64,000 bases of DNA from Pseudomonas frederiksbergensis (GCF_017114915.1 NZ_JAAUOE010000001.1:5283-69282), one strand, 5' to 3'; shown: positions 27,291 through 37,874, counted from the stretch's first letter. Program-made: numbers and translations. Notes: generated from the letters alone by a model not told the origin.

Positions 27291-28280
27291 TTAATCCCGA
27301 GGTTTTTTCGAGATCCGCAACGACTTGGCCCTGGCTTCCACCACCAGATACATGACTACGGTTATCAACAGCGGCAGGATGAAATAGATCGCCCGATAAG
27401 CAATCAACCCCGCCACCAGGCTTCCCCGGGAAACCTGGTGTTGCAGCAGCGCCACGAACACCGCCTCCAACACACCGAGCCCGGCCGGAATGTGGGTGAG
27501 GACCCCGGCAATGGCGCTGATCAGCAACACACCCAGCACCAGCGGATAGTCCAGTTTGCTCGGCAGCAACGTGAAGATCACCGCCGCCATCAGTGACCAG
27601 TTCAGCGCACCAAGGGCCAGTTGCAGGATCGCCATGCGCAGCGACGGCAGGTCGATTTCCACGCCGCGAATCGACCATTCCCGGCGCCTGGAAAACCGAC
27701 AGGCCGCCAGGTACCCCGCGCTCAACAGCAGCAACAACACGCCCACGCCTTGCAGCGCGTCGCTGCTCAGTTTCCAGCCCGGCGGCATTCGCACCAGGCC
27801 GCTGCTGAACACCGCGCCGGCAATGACCATGTAGCCGAACCAGTTGGTCGCCAGGCTCAGCCCGAGGATTTTCGCGATGTTGCCTTTGCTCACGCCGAGC
27901 CGCGAATACAGCCGATAACGCATGGCGACGCCACCGACCCAGGCGCTCAGGTTGAGATTGAAGGCATAGCTGATGATCCCCACCGGGAGGATCTGCCGCC
28001 AGGACAGGTTTTGCCGGATGTAGGTGCGCCCGATCAGGTCAAAACAGGCGTAGACCAGAAAACTCGCCAGGGTCACTCCTGACGCGATGATCAGCGTGCG
28101 CACCTTGAAATCGGCCAGGGTATCGAACACTTCACCCCATTCGATGCGCTGGGCGAGCATCGTGAACAGCACGATCAACGCCAGGAAAAACAGCATCGTC
28201 AGCGGTCTTTTCCAGCGGCGCCAGTGGTGTTTGCCCGGCGTGTCGGAGTGCGGGGCAGGCTGCGCATCGGAATGGCTCAT
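27291..28280 (-). CDS. ybhN: Lysylphosphatidylglycerol synthase-like membrane protein (YbhN/UPF0104)
   Basis: A 329-residue inner-membrane protein with about eight hydrophobic segments and the family patterns YAFNLNLSAWVGGVAMRYRLY (near 100-120) and LTHIPAGLGVLEAVFVALL (near 265-283). It matches E. coli YbhN and the transmembrane part of MprF-like proteins. The start at 28280 ([10 protein letters not shown]) overlaps the clsB stop in an ATGA arrangement. The order ybhP-clsB-ybhN is that of E. coli, suggesting a role in phospholipid handling beside ClsB. Confidence 0.88.
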   Translation of the reverse strand: MSHSDAQPAPHSDTPGKHHWRRWKRPLTMLFFLALIVLFTMLAQRIEWGEVFDTLADFKVRTLIIASGVTLASFLVYACFDLIGRTYIRQNLSWRQILPVGIISYAFNLNLSAWVGGVAMRYRLYSRLGVSKGNIAKILGLSLATNWFGYMVIAGAVFSSGLVRMPPGWKLSSDALQGVGVLLLLLSAGYLAACRFSRRREWSIRGVEIDLPSLRMAILQLALGALNWSLMAAVIFTLLPSKLDYPLVLGVLLISAIAGVLTHIPAGLGVLEAVFVALLQHQVSRGSLVAGLIAYRAIYFILPLLITVVMYLVVEARAKSLRISKKPRD

Positions 28281-29563
28281 GCCTTGGCGCTCCCGGTCGG
28301 ATGGGTGAAAGGTTTCAGACGCGCTTTGTGCGCGGGTAGCCAGCCGGCCCACGCCGGGAAATGCCGCAGGAAGTGAAACACCAGAAAGCCGATGGTCATG
28401 TCCCAGACGCGTCCGCGAGGGGCCGTGTCCGCTGACATGACCTTGCAGTGGTGGCTGCTCAACTCGTCGAGACGCTCGAACAGGTCACGGTTGAAGGCGC
28501 GGTCGCGGATCAACACGTTGGCCTCCAGGTTCAGCGACAGGCTCAGCGGGTCGAGATTGCTTGAGCCGACGGTGCTCCAGTCTTCGTCAACCAGGGCAAC
28601 TTTGCCATGCAGCGGGCGGTCGCAATATTCGTAGATCACCACCCCGGCCCGCAGCAGGTAGTCGTAGGTCATGCGCGCGGCGAGTCTGGCCACCCGCAAA
28701 TCCGGCTGCCCCTGAAGAATCAGGCGCACCTCGACCCCTCGGCGCGCCGCATTGCGGATCTCGCGCAGCAACCGATAGCCGGGAAAGAAGTAGGCGTTGG
28801 CGATCACCACGCGCCGCCGGGCACTGCGCAGTACCTGCAAATACGCTTCTTCGATATCGCTCTGGTGTTCTGCGTTGTCGCGATACACCAGCCGCACCTG
28901 ACCATCGTGATCGTTGACCGCCAGTTCCGCGCGCCGTTGCCGACGGCGTTGCCACCAGTACTTGGCCCGGGCCGGGCGACCGCTTTGCCGTAGGGCGTAG
29001 TGATGAATGTCGGCCACCGCCGGGCCTTGCACTTCAACCGAGTAATCCTGTTTGGCCTCGGGGCCGAAGTCGGCCAAATGGTCGGCGGAAAAATTGATGC
29101 CGCCGAGGAACGCAATCGTGCCGTCGACCACCACAATCTTGCGGTGCAGACGGCGGAACCAGTTGGTGCGGATGCCAAAGTGACGCGGGGCGGGGTCGAA
29201 TATTTGCAGGCGCACACCAGCACTGCTCAGGGCCGCGAGGAACTCGGTACTCAGTTCGCCACAGCCAAAGCCGTCGAGGCTGACGGTAATACGTACGCCA
29301 CGTTGCGCAGCTTGAATCAGGATCTGTTGAAGTTCGTTGCCGACCTTGTCTTCGAAAACAATGAAGGTTTCCAGCAGGATTTCACTCTGGGCCTGGCGCA
29401 GCGCTTCGAACACCCTTGGAAAGTACGCCTCGCCGTTTTCCAGCAATTCGACCCGGTTGTTCCCGTGCCAGCCGTATTCGACGTCAGTCACCGCAGGCTC
29501 GCGCGCCGGGGGCGGTGAGGAAACCTGTTCGACCGTGGCTTTTTCCATCGATGGACTGTTCAT
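28277..29563 (-). CDS. clsB: Cardiolipin synthase B (phospholipase D family)
   Basis: ClsB condenses phosphatidylglycerol with another phospholipid to make cardiolipin. The 428-residue protein has two HKD motifs, His140 in [16 protein letters not shown] and His319 in [18 protein letters not shown], as in E. coli ClsB (YbhO). It lacks the N-terminal membrane helices of ClsA. The start at 29563 ([10 protein letters not shown]) overlaps the stop of the upstream gene by ATGA; a 42-codon extension lies wholly within that gene. Overlaps at both ends indicate one translationally coupled operon. Confidence 0.93.
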   Translation of the reverse strand: MNSPSMEKATVEQVSSPPPAREPAVTDVEYGWHGNNRVELLENGEAYFPRVFEALRQAQSEILLETFIVFEDKVGNELQQILIQAAQRGVRITVSLDGFGCGELSTEFLAALSSAGVRLQIFDPAPRHFGIRTNWFRRLHRKIVVVDGTIAFLGGINFSADHLADFGPEAKQDYSVEVQGPAVADIHHYALRQSGRPARAKYWWQRRRQRRAELAVNDHDGQVRLVYRDNAEHQSDIEEAYLQVLRSARRRVVIANAYFFPGYRLLREIRNAARRGVEVRLILQGQPDLRVARLAARMTYDYLLRAGVVIYEYCDRPLHGKVALVDEDWSTVGSSNLDPLSLSLNLEANVLIRDRAFNRDLFERLDELSSHHCKVMSADTAPRGRVWDMTIGFLVFHFLRHFPAWAGWLPAHKARLKPFTHPTGSAKA

Positions 29564-30357
29564 AGCTCGATCTCCACCGATAGCGGGGCATGGTCGGAAA
29601 GGTGTGACCAGGGCCGTGCGGCCAGCACTTGAGGATGGCTGGCCTTGAGGTTGCGCACGTAGATACGGTCCAGGCGTAACGCCGGCCAACGCGCCGGGAA
29701 ACTGCGCGCCGGTTTGCCATGCCGCTCGGCGAACACCTCACGCAAACCGCAGGGCTTGAGCAGTGCATCGGCGCGCTGGCGCCAGTCGTTGAAGTCGCCG
29801 GCGACGACCGCTGGGGCATCCTGCGGCAACGCTTCCAGACGTTGGGTCAGCAGCTTGAGTTGTGCCATCCGGTGGCTTTCGCGCAGCCCCAGATGGACGC
29901 AAATGGCATGCACTTCCCGGCCGTCGCCGGGCATGCGCAACACGCAGTGCAGGATTCCACGGTTTTCATGGCCGCTGATGGAAACGTCGAGGTTGTCGTG
30001 GCGGATGATCTGGAATTTCGACAACAGCGCATTGCCGTGATCGCCCGCCGGGTAGACCGCGTTGCGTCCGTAGGCGAATTGCGGCCACAGGGTATCGGCG
30101 AGGAATTCGTACTGGGGCATCGCCGGCCAGTTGTTGTAGCGCCGGGGATGATGCTCGTGGGTGCCGTGAACCTCCTGCAAAAACACCACATCGGCGGACA
30201 CACTGCGCACCGCTTCGCGTAACTCGGGCAGGATGAAGCGCCGGTTGAGCGCGGTAAAACCCTTGTGGGTGTTGACCGTCAGCACGGTGAAACGGCTCAC
30301 GGTGCTGATGATGGGTTGCTGTTCATCTGTCGTGCCGAGCGGATCGGGAATGCTCAT
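29560..30357 (-). CDS. ybhP: Endonuclease/exonuclease/phosphatase-family protein (YbhP)
   Basis: A 265-residue enzyme of the DNase I-like metal-dependent superfamily. The catalytic landmarks are [10 protein letters not shown] near residue 26, FLQEVHG near 59, GDFNDWR near 190 and the terminal SHLSDHAPL near 252. E. coli YbhP is encoded in the same place beside clsB. Whether the substrate is a nucleic acid, a phosphoinositide-like lipid head group or another phosphodiester is not known. It overlaps both the DUF72 gene upstream and clsB downstream by 4 nt. Confidence 0.9.
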   Translation of the reverse strand: MSIPDPLGTTDEQQPIISTVSRFTVLTVNTHKGFTALNRRFILPELREAVRSVSADVVFLQEVHGTHEHHPRRYNNWPAMPQYEFLADTLWPQFAYGRNAVYPAGDHGNALLSKFQIIRHDNLDVSISGHENRGILHCVLRMPGDGREVHAICVHLGLRESHRMAQLKLLTQRLEALPQDAPAVVAGDFNDWRQRADALLKPCGLREVFAERHGKPARSFPARWPALRLDRIYVRNLKASHPQVLAARPWSHLSDHAPLSVEIEL

Positions 30358-31280
30358 GGCAATACTCCTTCGGCAGCCGGCTCGCCGAGGGCGGTGACAA
30401 GGTCTTTGTCGAGATGGAAACGCTCAAGCAGGCGGCGGGCATCGAAGGGCGCACGGACTTTGATGTCGTTATCGAAATAGCAGAACACTTCCCGGGATTT
30501 GCGTGCCTTGGGCTTTTGCCGGGGCGCGATCAGTTGCGGGTCCGCCGGCTGCTGGCCGTGATGCCAGGCGTCGATCCGCTCGCCCCAGCGTTTCAGCGCT
30601 TGCGGGGTGTAACCGCTGGCGTAGAGTTCTTCGGCGCCGTGCAGACGCAGGTAGACGAAATCACTGGTGAGGTCTTCGCGATACGGCCATTTGCCGGCGG
30701 TGTCGGCAATCACCAGCGCGGTGTTGTAGCGTTTGAGCAGGCGGACAAAGGCGGGATCGACGAAGCTCTCGTGGCGGATTTCCACGGCATGGCGTATTGG
30801 TTTTTTGCCGTAGGCCTTCAGGCTGGCGTGACCGTTCAGACGCGGTTCGTGCTGACGGGCGAGGGCGGCGGCCTGCTCAGTGTCGTGGGGCAGTTGTTCG
30901 AGAAAGCTTTCGAACAGCTCCGGGTCGAATTTGAAGCTGGGCGGAAACTGCCAAAGGATCGGGCCGAGTTTTTCCTTGAGCTCCAGCACCCCGGAGGCGA
31001 AGAAATTCGCCAGGGGTTTGTGGATGTCCCGCAAGCGCTTGATATGGGTGATAAAACGCGGCGCCTTGACGCTGAACACGAAGCCCGCCGGGGTTTCGGC
31101 GTACCACTGGGCGTAACGTTCGGGCCGTTGCAGGGCATAGAACGATCCATTGATTTCGATGCTGTTGACCGCCCGTGACGCGAATTGCAATTCGCGTTTG
31201 TGGGTCAGCCCCTTCGGGTAGAAATCCCCCCGCCAGGGCGTGTAGCGCCAGCCTGAAATTCCAATATGAATCGCCGCCAT
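30354..31280 (-). CDS. DUF72 family protein (YecE-like)
   Basis: A 308-residue TIM-barrel-like protein of the DUF72 family. Typical pieces are [19 protein letters not shown] at the N-terminus, [17 protein letters not shown] near residue 70, and [15 protein letters not shown] near 220. Its function is unknown. The start at 31280 (MAAIHIG) has GGAGG 4 nt upstream; an ATG four codons earlier is less well placed. It is the first gene of the overlapping DUF72-ybhP-clsB-ybhN operon. Confidence 0.88.
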   Translation of the reverse strand: MAAIHIGISGWRYTPWRGDFYPKGLTHKRELQFASRAVNSIEINGSFYALQRPERYAQWYAETPAGFVFSVKAPRFITHIKRLRDIHKPLANFFASGVLELKEKLGPILWQFPPSFKFDPELFESFLEQLPHDTEQAAALARQHEPRLNGHASLKAYGKKPIRHAVEIRHESFVDPAFVRLLKRYNTALVIADTAGKWPYREDLTSDFVYLRLHGAEELYASGYTPQALKRWGERIDAWHHGQQPADPQLIAPRQKPKARKSREVFCYFDNDIKVRAPFDARRLLERFHLDKDLVTALGEPAAEGVLP

Positions 31281-31414
31281 GTCGCCTCCCATCCTCGGAC
31301 AACCCTGTCTTTTGATGACTGCGGGGCGAGCGGGAAAGTTTCGACGGGGCTACGGATGGTAAAACTCGACAAAAACACCACCGACCCACATTGGCCGGTG
31401 CTGTGTCAGGCATT

Positions 31415-31522
31415 TGATCGTTCCCACGCGCCGCGTGGGAATGCCTCACTGGACGCTCCGCGTCCGCTTTGGGACGCGGAGCGTCCCTGGCTGCATTCCC
31501 ACGCAGAGCGTGGGAACGATCA
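31415..31522. repeat. Long palindromic dispersed repeat, copy A
   Basis: About 108 bp with terminal inverted repeats TGATCGTTCCCACGC / GCGTGGGAACGATCA and an inner inverted repeat GACGCTCCGCGTCC / GGACGCGGAGCGTC. The right end contains the lhr stop codon (TCA, 31520-31522). Copies B and C are at 37875 and 43579. Confidence 0.9.
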
Positions 31523-34500
31523 GTGTCGGGTGAGTTTGTTGTGTAGCTCGGCACTGGCCTGCTGATCCTGCTCCAGCCAGAACTGCTGCTTGCCGGCGAT
31601 CTCGGCGGCGGCTGGCACACCATCGCGATACACCAGTCGATTGCTCGCCAGTGCCGGCACTTTGGCGCCCGGCAACAGAGTGCCGGCGAGGTTCAGCGGA
31701 TCCACCCCGCACACCGCGATCAAACTGCCGTCATGGGGGCGCCGCCTGACTTCGCGCAGCAATGGTATCGCCTCGGGCAGCGCAAACTGCTCACCGGCCA
31801 AACCACTGACAAACCGCCCGCCACGGATCTCACCCCGGGCCTCGAGCCGATGGAACGTGCGCAGCAATTCCCGCCAACTCGGCAACCAGTCCGCCTCACG
31901 CTCCAGCAAGCGCCAGAACACCACGCCGTAACGTCGCAGCAAGGTCATGGCGATGTGTTCCAGGGTTTCTATGGGCGTGGACGATGGGCGTTGTTTATCC
32001 ACAAACGGCGCGGCAGAACCACGGCGTAGCAACGCCCAACGCCCGGCGTCGTCCATCCCGCCGACAAACGCGCCGCGCCCGCGTCGGCTACTGCGATTCT
32101 GGCGTTTGCTGGCCGGGGTGATCAGTGCCCGCAGCCCGGCGAAGCTGTCGGCGTTTACCAGCCCGGCACCGACCAGTTCCTGCAAGGCGATTTCCAGTTC
32201 CGAGCGCAGCAGATGGGCCTCGTGCATCAGCTCATCGAAAAACAGTGCGCCGTGCTGGCTCAGTGCTTCATGGACTTTTTGTGTCTTGGGCGATAGTTCG
32301 CTGACCGCTGTCTGTTCGGTCAAGCTGCTCCACAACCCGACCTGACTGCGCGGCAACAGCAGAATCGGCGTGCTGCGCAGCGCTGTGCTGGCGCTTTTGT
32401 TGCGGGCGGTCAGGCGGGTCCAGACCAGTTTGCCGCTGCGACATAGCTCGTCCAGCCAGGTCGCCGAATAGTCTTTGAGCCGCGCCGGCAGAATATCGCT
32501 GTCCCATGCCGAAGCGGCGGCGGGGTAGCCTTCGAACTGGCTGATGATCGCCGGCAACACTGCGCTGCCCTGGCCTCGGCTCGCGGTGGAAAGATGCTGC
32601 CAGTCGAACAGAAAACGCATGAAATCCTGCAACGCCACCGGCTCGATTTCCCGGCGCAGCCGTTTGACCGTGTAGCGATGAATCCGCGCCAGCAGATGCC
32701 GTTCGCACCACTCTTCTTCACTTGCGCGCGGGGTGAATTGCCCGCGCAGCACGTAACCTTCGCGTTCCAGTTGCGCCAGGGCCTGAGTGACTTGAAGCAC
32801 CGGTAAACCAAGCGGTTCGGCAATCATCTTCAGCGGCAACGGACCAAACGCGCTGAGCCGCGCACGGATCACTTCCAGCACCGCTTCGTCCGGCTCCCAG
32901 GTTTCATTGAAGCCGGGTAACGGGTCCAGCGACGGAAACAACGTGGCCTGTGGATAAATCGCCCGCAGGCAGGTCAGTCGCTCCAGTGGCAGCCACAGCG
33001 ATTGCTTGGCGTTGATCTGCAAACGGCTGGCGCGGCCACTGTTGGCCAGGGTGTTCAGCCAATCGAGCCAATTCGGGTTGGCCCGGGCCTCTGCGTCGGT
33101 GATGCATGCCAGGCTCATCAATGCTTCATGCATTTCATCGAGGCCGGTTGGCGTTGGCCAGGCTTCGTCGCGTACCGCGGCAATTGCGTCGGCATCCAGC
33201 GCACCGAGGTCGTCGGTGGACTGAGGATCGCTCCAGCGGCGGTTGAGTACCGCCTGAGTGCGCCGCTCTTCCAGCGGCGCATCGTCGAGAAAGGTGTAGG
33301 GGCGAGCGCTGAGGATTTCCGCCGCCAGCGGCGAAGGCGCAGGCAGATCGCGGCTGATCAGGCGGATGTCGCCCTGTTCCATGCGCCGCAACAACACCAG
33401 CCAGCCTTCGCTGTCCATGGCTTCGTGCAGGCAATCGTCGAGGGTTTGTTCCACCAGTGGATGATCGGGAATCTCGCGTTCACCGGCGAGGTTTTCCACG
33501 CAGGCGATCTGATCGGGAAACACGCTGGCGATCAGGTCTTCGCTTTTCATCCGCTGGATCTGCGGTGGTACTTTGCGCCCGCCGCTGTAGCGTGGCAGCG
33601 CCAGGGCGACCCCGGCGTTCCAGCGCCAGCGCACGCCGAACAGCGGGGCCTCGAGTACCGCTTGAGTCAGGATATGTTCGGCGCTGTTGCTGTGCAGGTA
33701 GCGCCAGACGTCGTCCAGTTCGAAGCTGTGGCTGGTGGACAGCGACAACACGATGGCGTCCTCGCTGGCGGCGGCCTGCAATTCGAAGTTGAAGGTGCGG
33801 CAGAAACGCTTGCGCAGGGCCAGGCCCCAGGCGCGGTTGATGCGGCTGCCGAATGGCGAGTGGATGATCAGTTGCGTGCCGCCGGACTCGTCGAAAAAAC
33901 GCTCCATCACCAGTGTGTCCTGGGACGGCAAGGCGCCGAGGGTCAGGCGGGTCCGGGCCAGGTAATCGACCAGTTGCTCGGCGCTGGCGAGGTTCAGGCC
34001 AAGGGTGTCGGTCAGCCAGTCGACGGCTGGCTGCAAGTCGCCGGGTGTGGCGCCGAGCAACTCATCGAGTTGTGCTTGCAGGCGGGCCACGGCGAACGAC
34101 AGTTCATCGCTGCGACCGGGTGCTTCGCCGAGCCAGAACGGAATGGTCGGCGGCTGACCCTGAGCGTCTTCGACCCGGACCTTGCCGGTTTCGACCCGCA
34201 GAATTCGATAGGACGTATTGCCCAGCTGAAAGATATCCCCGGCGATGCTTTCCACTGCGAAGTCTTCGTTGACGCTGCCGATATTCAGCCCCTGAGGCTC
34301 CAGCAACACGCTGTAGTCGGCGTTGTCCGGAATCGTCCCGCCGCTGGTCACGGCGGTCAGCTTGGCGCCCCGACGGCCGCGCAGGGTGTGACTTACGGCG
34401 TCCCGGTGCAGATACGCGCTACGCATGCCCTGACGACCGTTGTAGCCCTCGGCGAGCATGTGCAATAGCGCCTGATAGTGCTTTTCGTCGAGCTTGGCGT

Positions 34501-35836
34501 AAGGCGAGGCTTTACGCAGCATCTCCAGCAAGGTCTGCTCCTGCCATTCCTGGCAACTGACCTCGGCGATGATCTGCTGGGCCAGCACGTCCAGCGGTGC
34601 TTCGGGGATCTGCAAGGTGTCGAGTTCGCCACGGCGTACACAATCGAGCAGGGCGGCGCATTCGATCAGGTCGTCGCGGGTGGTGGCGAACAACCGGCCC
34701 TTGGGCGTGCCGCCGACCTGGTGCCCGGAGCGGCCGACCCGTTGCACAAACCCGGCAATCGAGCGCGGCGACGCGATCTGGCACACCAGGTCGACGTCGC
34801 CGATGTCGATCCCCAACTCCAGCGAGGCGGTGGCGATCAGCACTTGCAGCTCACCGCGCTTGAGCCGTTGCTCGGCGTCCAGGCGAAACTCCTTGGCCAG
34901 GCTGCCATGATGGGCGGCCACGGCGTCTTTGCCGAGGCGTTCGCTCAAGTGTCGGCTCAGGCGTTCGGCCAGGCGTCGGGTGTTGACGAAAATCAGCGTG
35001 GTCCGGTGTTCACGGGCGAGGGCGGCGAGGCGATCGTAGACCAGCTCCCATACGTCGTTGGCCATCACCGCCGATAACGGCACCGGCGGCACTTCTATAC
35101 CGAGATCCCGTGGGCGGGCGTGGCCGATGTCGATGACTTCGCAGGCGCGATCGTGGCCAACCAAAAAGCGTGACACCGCTTCGATAGGTTTTTGCGTGGC
35201 AGACAGGCCGATCCGCACCAGCGGTTGCGCGCAGAGCGCCTGCAAGCGCTCCAGGCTCAGGGCCAGGTGACTGCCGCGCTTGCTGGCGGCGATGGCGTGG
35301 ATTTCGTCGACGATCACCGTTTGCGTGGTGCCGAGCATCTGCCGGCCGGAATCGGAGCCGAGCAGCACGTAAAGGGATTCCGGGGTGGTCACCAGAATGT
35401 GTGGCGCGGTTTTGCGCATGGCCGAACGGTCTTTTTGCGGCGTATCGCCGGTGCGCACGGCGGTGCTGATCGGCACGTCGGGCAGCCCCATCACGCGCAA
35501 CTGCTCGGTGATGCCGGCCAGCGGGGTTTGCAGGTTGATCCGGATGTCGTTGGACAGGGCCTTGAGCGGCGAAACGTAGACCACCAGGGTTTCGTCCGGC
35601 AGGCCATCCGGGTTCTCCAGGCCGCGATGGACCAGATCGTCGAGCACCGCCAGAAACGCGGTCAGGGTTTTGCCGGAGCCGGTGGGCGCGGCGATCAGGG
35701 TCGAGCGGCGCTGGCGGATCAACGGCCACGCCCGGGCCTGGGCGGCGGTGGCCGTCGCGAAAGTGTTGCTGAACCAGGCGCTGACGGCGGGGTGAAAACC
35801 GTTCAGAGCGCTGTCTGCGGGGATGGGCAGGTTCAT
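31520..35836 (-). CDS. lhr: Lhr-type ATP-dependent DNA helicase
   Basis: A 1438-residue superfamily 2 helicase. The core has Walker A APTGSGKT near residue 50, DEIH near 160, SATQ near 195 and the arginine-finger motif QRVGRSGHQ near 365. A long C-terminal region of about 900 residues follows the Lhr-core and is typical of Lhr-long proteins (E. coli Lhr is 1538 residues). Lhr translocates on DNA and unwinds RNA-DNA hybrids and has been linked to DNA repair. The ATG at 35836 (MNLPIPADS) is preferred; an in-frame TTG 12 codons upstream lacks support. The gene ends inside a dispersed repeat. Confidence 0.92.
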   Translation of the reverse strand: MNLPIPADSALNGFHPAVSAWFSNTFATATAAQARAWPLIRQRRSTLIAAPTGSGKTLTAFLAVLDDLVHRGLENPDGLPDETLVVYVSPLKALSNDIRINLQTPLAGITEQLRVMGLPDVPISTAVRTGDTPQKDRSAMRKTAPHILVTTPESLYVLLGSDSGRQMLGTTQTVIVDEIHAIAASKRGSHLALSLERLQALCAQPLVRIGLSATQKPIEAVSRFLVGHDRACEVIDIGHARPRDLGIEVPPVPLSAVMANDVWELVYDRLAALAREHRTTLIFVNTRRLAERLSRHLSERLGKDAVAAHHGSLAKEFRLDAEQRLKRGELQVLIATASLELGIDIGDVDLVCQIASPRSIAGFVQRVGRSGHQVGGTPKGRLFATTRDDLIECAALLDCVRRGELDTLQIPEAPLDVLAQQIIAEVSCQEWQEQTLLEMLRKASPYAKLDEKHYQALLHMLAEGYNGRQGMRSAYLHRDAVSHTLRGRRGAKLTAVTSGGTIPDNADYSVLLEPQGLNIGSVNEDFAVESIAGDIFQLGNTSYRILRVETGKVRVEDAQGQPPTIPFWLGEAPGRSDELSFAVARLQAQLDELLGATPGDLQPAVDWLTDTLGLNLASAEQLVDYLARTRLTLGALPSQDTLVMERFFDESGGTQLIIHSPFGSRINRAWGLALRKRFCRTFNFELQAAASEDAIVLSLSTSHSFELDDVWRYLHSNSAEHILTQAVLEAPLFGVRWRWNAGVALALPRYSGGRKVPPQIQRMKSEDLIASVFPDQIACVENLAGEREIPDHPLVEQTLDDCLHEAMDSEGWLVLLRRMEQGDIRLISRDLPAPSPLAAEILSARPYTFLDDAPLEERRTQAVLNRRWSDPQSTDDLGALDADAIAAVRDEAWPTPTGLDEMHEALMSLACITDAEARANPNWLDWLNTLANSGRASRLQINAKQSLWLPLERLTCLRAIYPQATLFPSLDPLPGFNETWEPDEAVLEVIRARLSAFGPLPLKMIAEPLGLPVLQVTQALAQLEREGYVLRGQFTPRASEEEWCERHLLARIHRYTVKRLRREIEPVALQDFMRFLFDWQHLSTASRGQGSAVLPAIISQFEGYPAAASAWDSDILPARLKDYSATWLDELCRSGKLVWTRLTARNKSASTALRSTPILLLPRSQVGLWSSLTEQTAVSELSPKTQKVHEALSQHGALFFDELMHEAHLLRSELEIALQELVGAGLVNADSFAGLRALITPASKRQNRSSRRGRGAFVGGMDDAGRWALLRRGSAAPFVDKQRPSSTPIETLEHIAMTLLRRYGVVFWRLLEREADWLPSWRELLRTFHRLEARGEIRGGRFVSGLAGEQFALPEAIPLLREVRRRPHDGSLIAVCGVDPLNLAGTLLPGAKVPALASNRLVYRDGVPAAAEIAGKQQFWLEQDQQASAELHNKLTRH

Positions 35837-36067
35837 GAAGCAATTTATGCGGGTGGGGGCGGGAAGTTGCAAGTACCGCTCAGGATTTGCGTCGGTACTG
35901 AGGGGGCCATCGCGAGCAGCACTACAAATCCCCGGGAACTACACTTTACGGATGACGGTTGCGCACTAAACCCGCAAAATGCAACGATTCCGGCAATTAT
36001 TGAGGACATCGCCTGCGGGCGCTGTCGATAAAGCCATCGTTCCAATCAGACTGGGCCTGCTGACTCT

Positions 36068-36952
36068 ATGCGAATGCGCCTTATGTTACTGGGCGGCGGA
36101 AATGCCCTTGGGCAGGCGCTGATTCGCCTCGGTGCGGAGGAAGACATCGGTTTCCTCGCCCCCCGCCCACCACAAGACGGCTGGGACGCCGCGAGCCTGA
36201 CGCAACTGCTCGACGATACCCGTCCGGATGCGTTGATCAACCTCGCCTACTATTTCGACTGGTTCCAGGCGGAGACCGTCAACGAGCAGCGTCTGGCCGC
36301 GCAGGAGCGCGCCGTCGAGCGGCTGGCCGAGCTGTGCCAGCATCACAACATCGTGCTGCTGCAACCGTCCAGCTATCGCGTGTTCGATGGCTCCCGGGCG
36401 ACCGCTTACAGTGAAAAAGACGAACCGGTGCCGCTGGGCCTGCGCGGTCAGGCCTTGTGGCGCATCGAGCAAAGCGTGCGCGCCACCTGTCCGCAGCATG
36501 TATTGTTGCGTTTCGGCTGGCTGCTCGATGACAGCCCCGACGGCATCCTCGGGCGATTCCTGGCCCGGGCCGAGAAAGCCGAAGAACTGCTGATGGCCGA
36601 TGATCGTCGCGGTAATCCGACGCCGGTGGACGATGCCGCCCGGGTGATCATTTCGGTGCTCAAGCAACTCGATTGCGCGGCGCCGCTGTGGGGCACTTAC
36701 CACTACGCCGGGCATGAGGCGACCACGCCGCTGGCGCTGGGGCAGGCGATCCTCAGCGAAGCTCGCGCCCTGCACCCGCTGGCCATCGAAGCGCCGACCG
36801 CCCAGGCCCATGCCGCGCGGCCCGACGCCGCCGAAGAACCGCAACACGCGGTGCTGGCCTGCAAGAAAATTCTGCACACTTTCGGGATCAAGCCCCGCGC
36901 CTGGCGCGCGGCACTCCCGGGCTTACTGGATAGGTTTTATCGCCATGGCTGA
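36068..36952 (+). CDS. RmlD-like sugar-nucleotide reductase (SDR family)
   Basis: A 294-residue protein with an N-terminal nucleotide-binding region (RLMLLGGGNALGQALIRLG) and the RmlD-type course of NLAYYFDWFQAETVNEQRL (residues 60-80) and LLQPSSYRVFDG near 99. In classical extended SDRs a Tyr-x-x-x-Lys motif follows; here the corresponding stretch is RGQALWRIEQSV, with the Tyr and Lys not evident, so catalytic competence is uncertain. It overlaps the following epimerase gene by 8 nt and probably acts in the same sugar-modification path. Confidence 0.78.
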   Translation: MRMRLMLLGGGNALGQALIRLGAEEDIGFLAPRPPQDGWDAASLTQLLDDTRPDALINLAYYFDWFQAETVNEQRLAAQERAVERLAELCQHHNIVLLQPSSYRVFDGSRATAYSEKDEPVPLGLRGQALWRIEQSVRATCPQHVLLRFGWLLDDSPDGILGRFLARAEKAEELLMADDRRGNPTPVDDAARVIISVLKQLDCAAPLWGTYHYAGHEATTPLALGQAILSEARALHPLAIEAPTAQAHAARPDAAEEPQHAVLACKKILHTFGIKPRAWRAALPGLLDRFYRHG

Positions 36953-37874
36953 CGGCCCTGTTTTAATCACCGGCGGCGCCGGTTTCATCGGTTCGCACCT
37001 GACCGACGCCTTGCTCGCCAAAGGGCACTCGGTGCGGATTCTTGATGACCTGTCCACCGGCAAACGCAGCAATCTGCCGATGGACAATCCCCTCGTTGAA
37101 CTGATTGAAGGCGATGTCGCTGATGCCGCCCTGGTGGCGCAGGTGATGGTCGGTTGCAGCGCTGTGGCTCACTTGGCCGCGGTGGCTTCGGTGCAGGCTT
37201 CGGTGGATGATCCGGTGAAAACTCACCAGAGCAATTTCATCGGCTCGCTCAATGTCTGCGAAGCCATGCGCCAGGCCGGCGTCAAACGGGTGCTGTACGC
37301 GTCCAGCGCGGCGGTCTATGGCAATAATGGCGAAGGCGAGTCGATTGACGAAGACACGCCCAAGGCACCGTTGACGCCGTACGCGGCGGACAAATTGGCG
37401 AGCGAGCATTACTTCGATTTCTATCGCCGCCAGCATGATCTGGAACCGGTGATTTTCCGCTTCTTCAACATCTTCGGCCCGCGTCAGGATCCGTCCTCGC
37501 CGTACTCCGGGGTGATCAGCATTTTCAGCGAGCGCGCGCAGAAAGGCCTGCCGATCACCGTGTTCGGCGATGGCGAGCAGACGCGCGATTTTGTTTATGT
37601 CGAGGACCTGGTGGACGTGCTGGTGCAAGCCATCGAGAAGCCCCAGGTTGAGGTCGGCGCGGTGAATGTCGGCTGGAATCAGGCCACCACCCTCAAGCAA
37701 ATGCTCGAAGCCCTTGAAGCGGTGGTGGGCAAGCTGCCGCCCGTGAGCTACGGCCCGGCGCGTTCCGGTGACATCCGCCATTCACGAGCGAACAACCGGC
37801 GTTTGCTGGAGCGGTTTACCTACCCGGAACAGACGCCGATGAGCGTCGGCCTGGCGCGGTTGTTGGGGCGATAA
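36945..37874 (+). CDS. NAD-dependent epimerase/dehydratase (UDP-glucose 4-epimerase-like)
   Basis: A 309-residue extended short-chain dehydrogenase/reductase: NAD-binding GGAGFIGSHL at residues 10-19, SSAAVYGN near 120, and the catalytic YAADK motif near 146-150. It resembles WbpP/GalE-type epimerases and the orthologue next to P. aeruginosa oprG. The start at 36945 overlaps the end of the RmlD-like gene, so the two are co-translated. The real substrate is not determined by the sequence. Confidence 0.88.
   Translation: MADGPVLITGGAGFIGSHLTDALLAKGHSVRILDDLSTGKRSNLPMDNPLVELIEGDVADAALVAQVMVGCSAVAHLAAVASVQASVDDPVKTHQSNFIGSLNVCEAMRQAGVKRVLYASSAAVYGNNGEGESIDEDTPKAPLTPYAADKLASEHYFDFYRRQHDLEPVIFRFFNIFGPRQDPSSPYSGVISIFSERAQKGLPITVFGDGEQTRDFVYVEDLVDVLVQAIEKPQVEVGAVNVGWNQATTLKQMLEALEAVVGKLPPVSYGPARSGDIRHSRANNRRLLERFTYPEQTPMSVGLARLLGR

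Noticed and set aside
33002..34468. A 488-codon plus-strand frame opposite lhr
   Set aside because: It lies within the Lhr coding region and has no recognisable domain.
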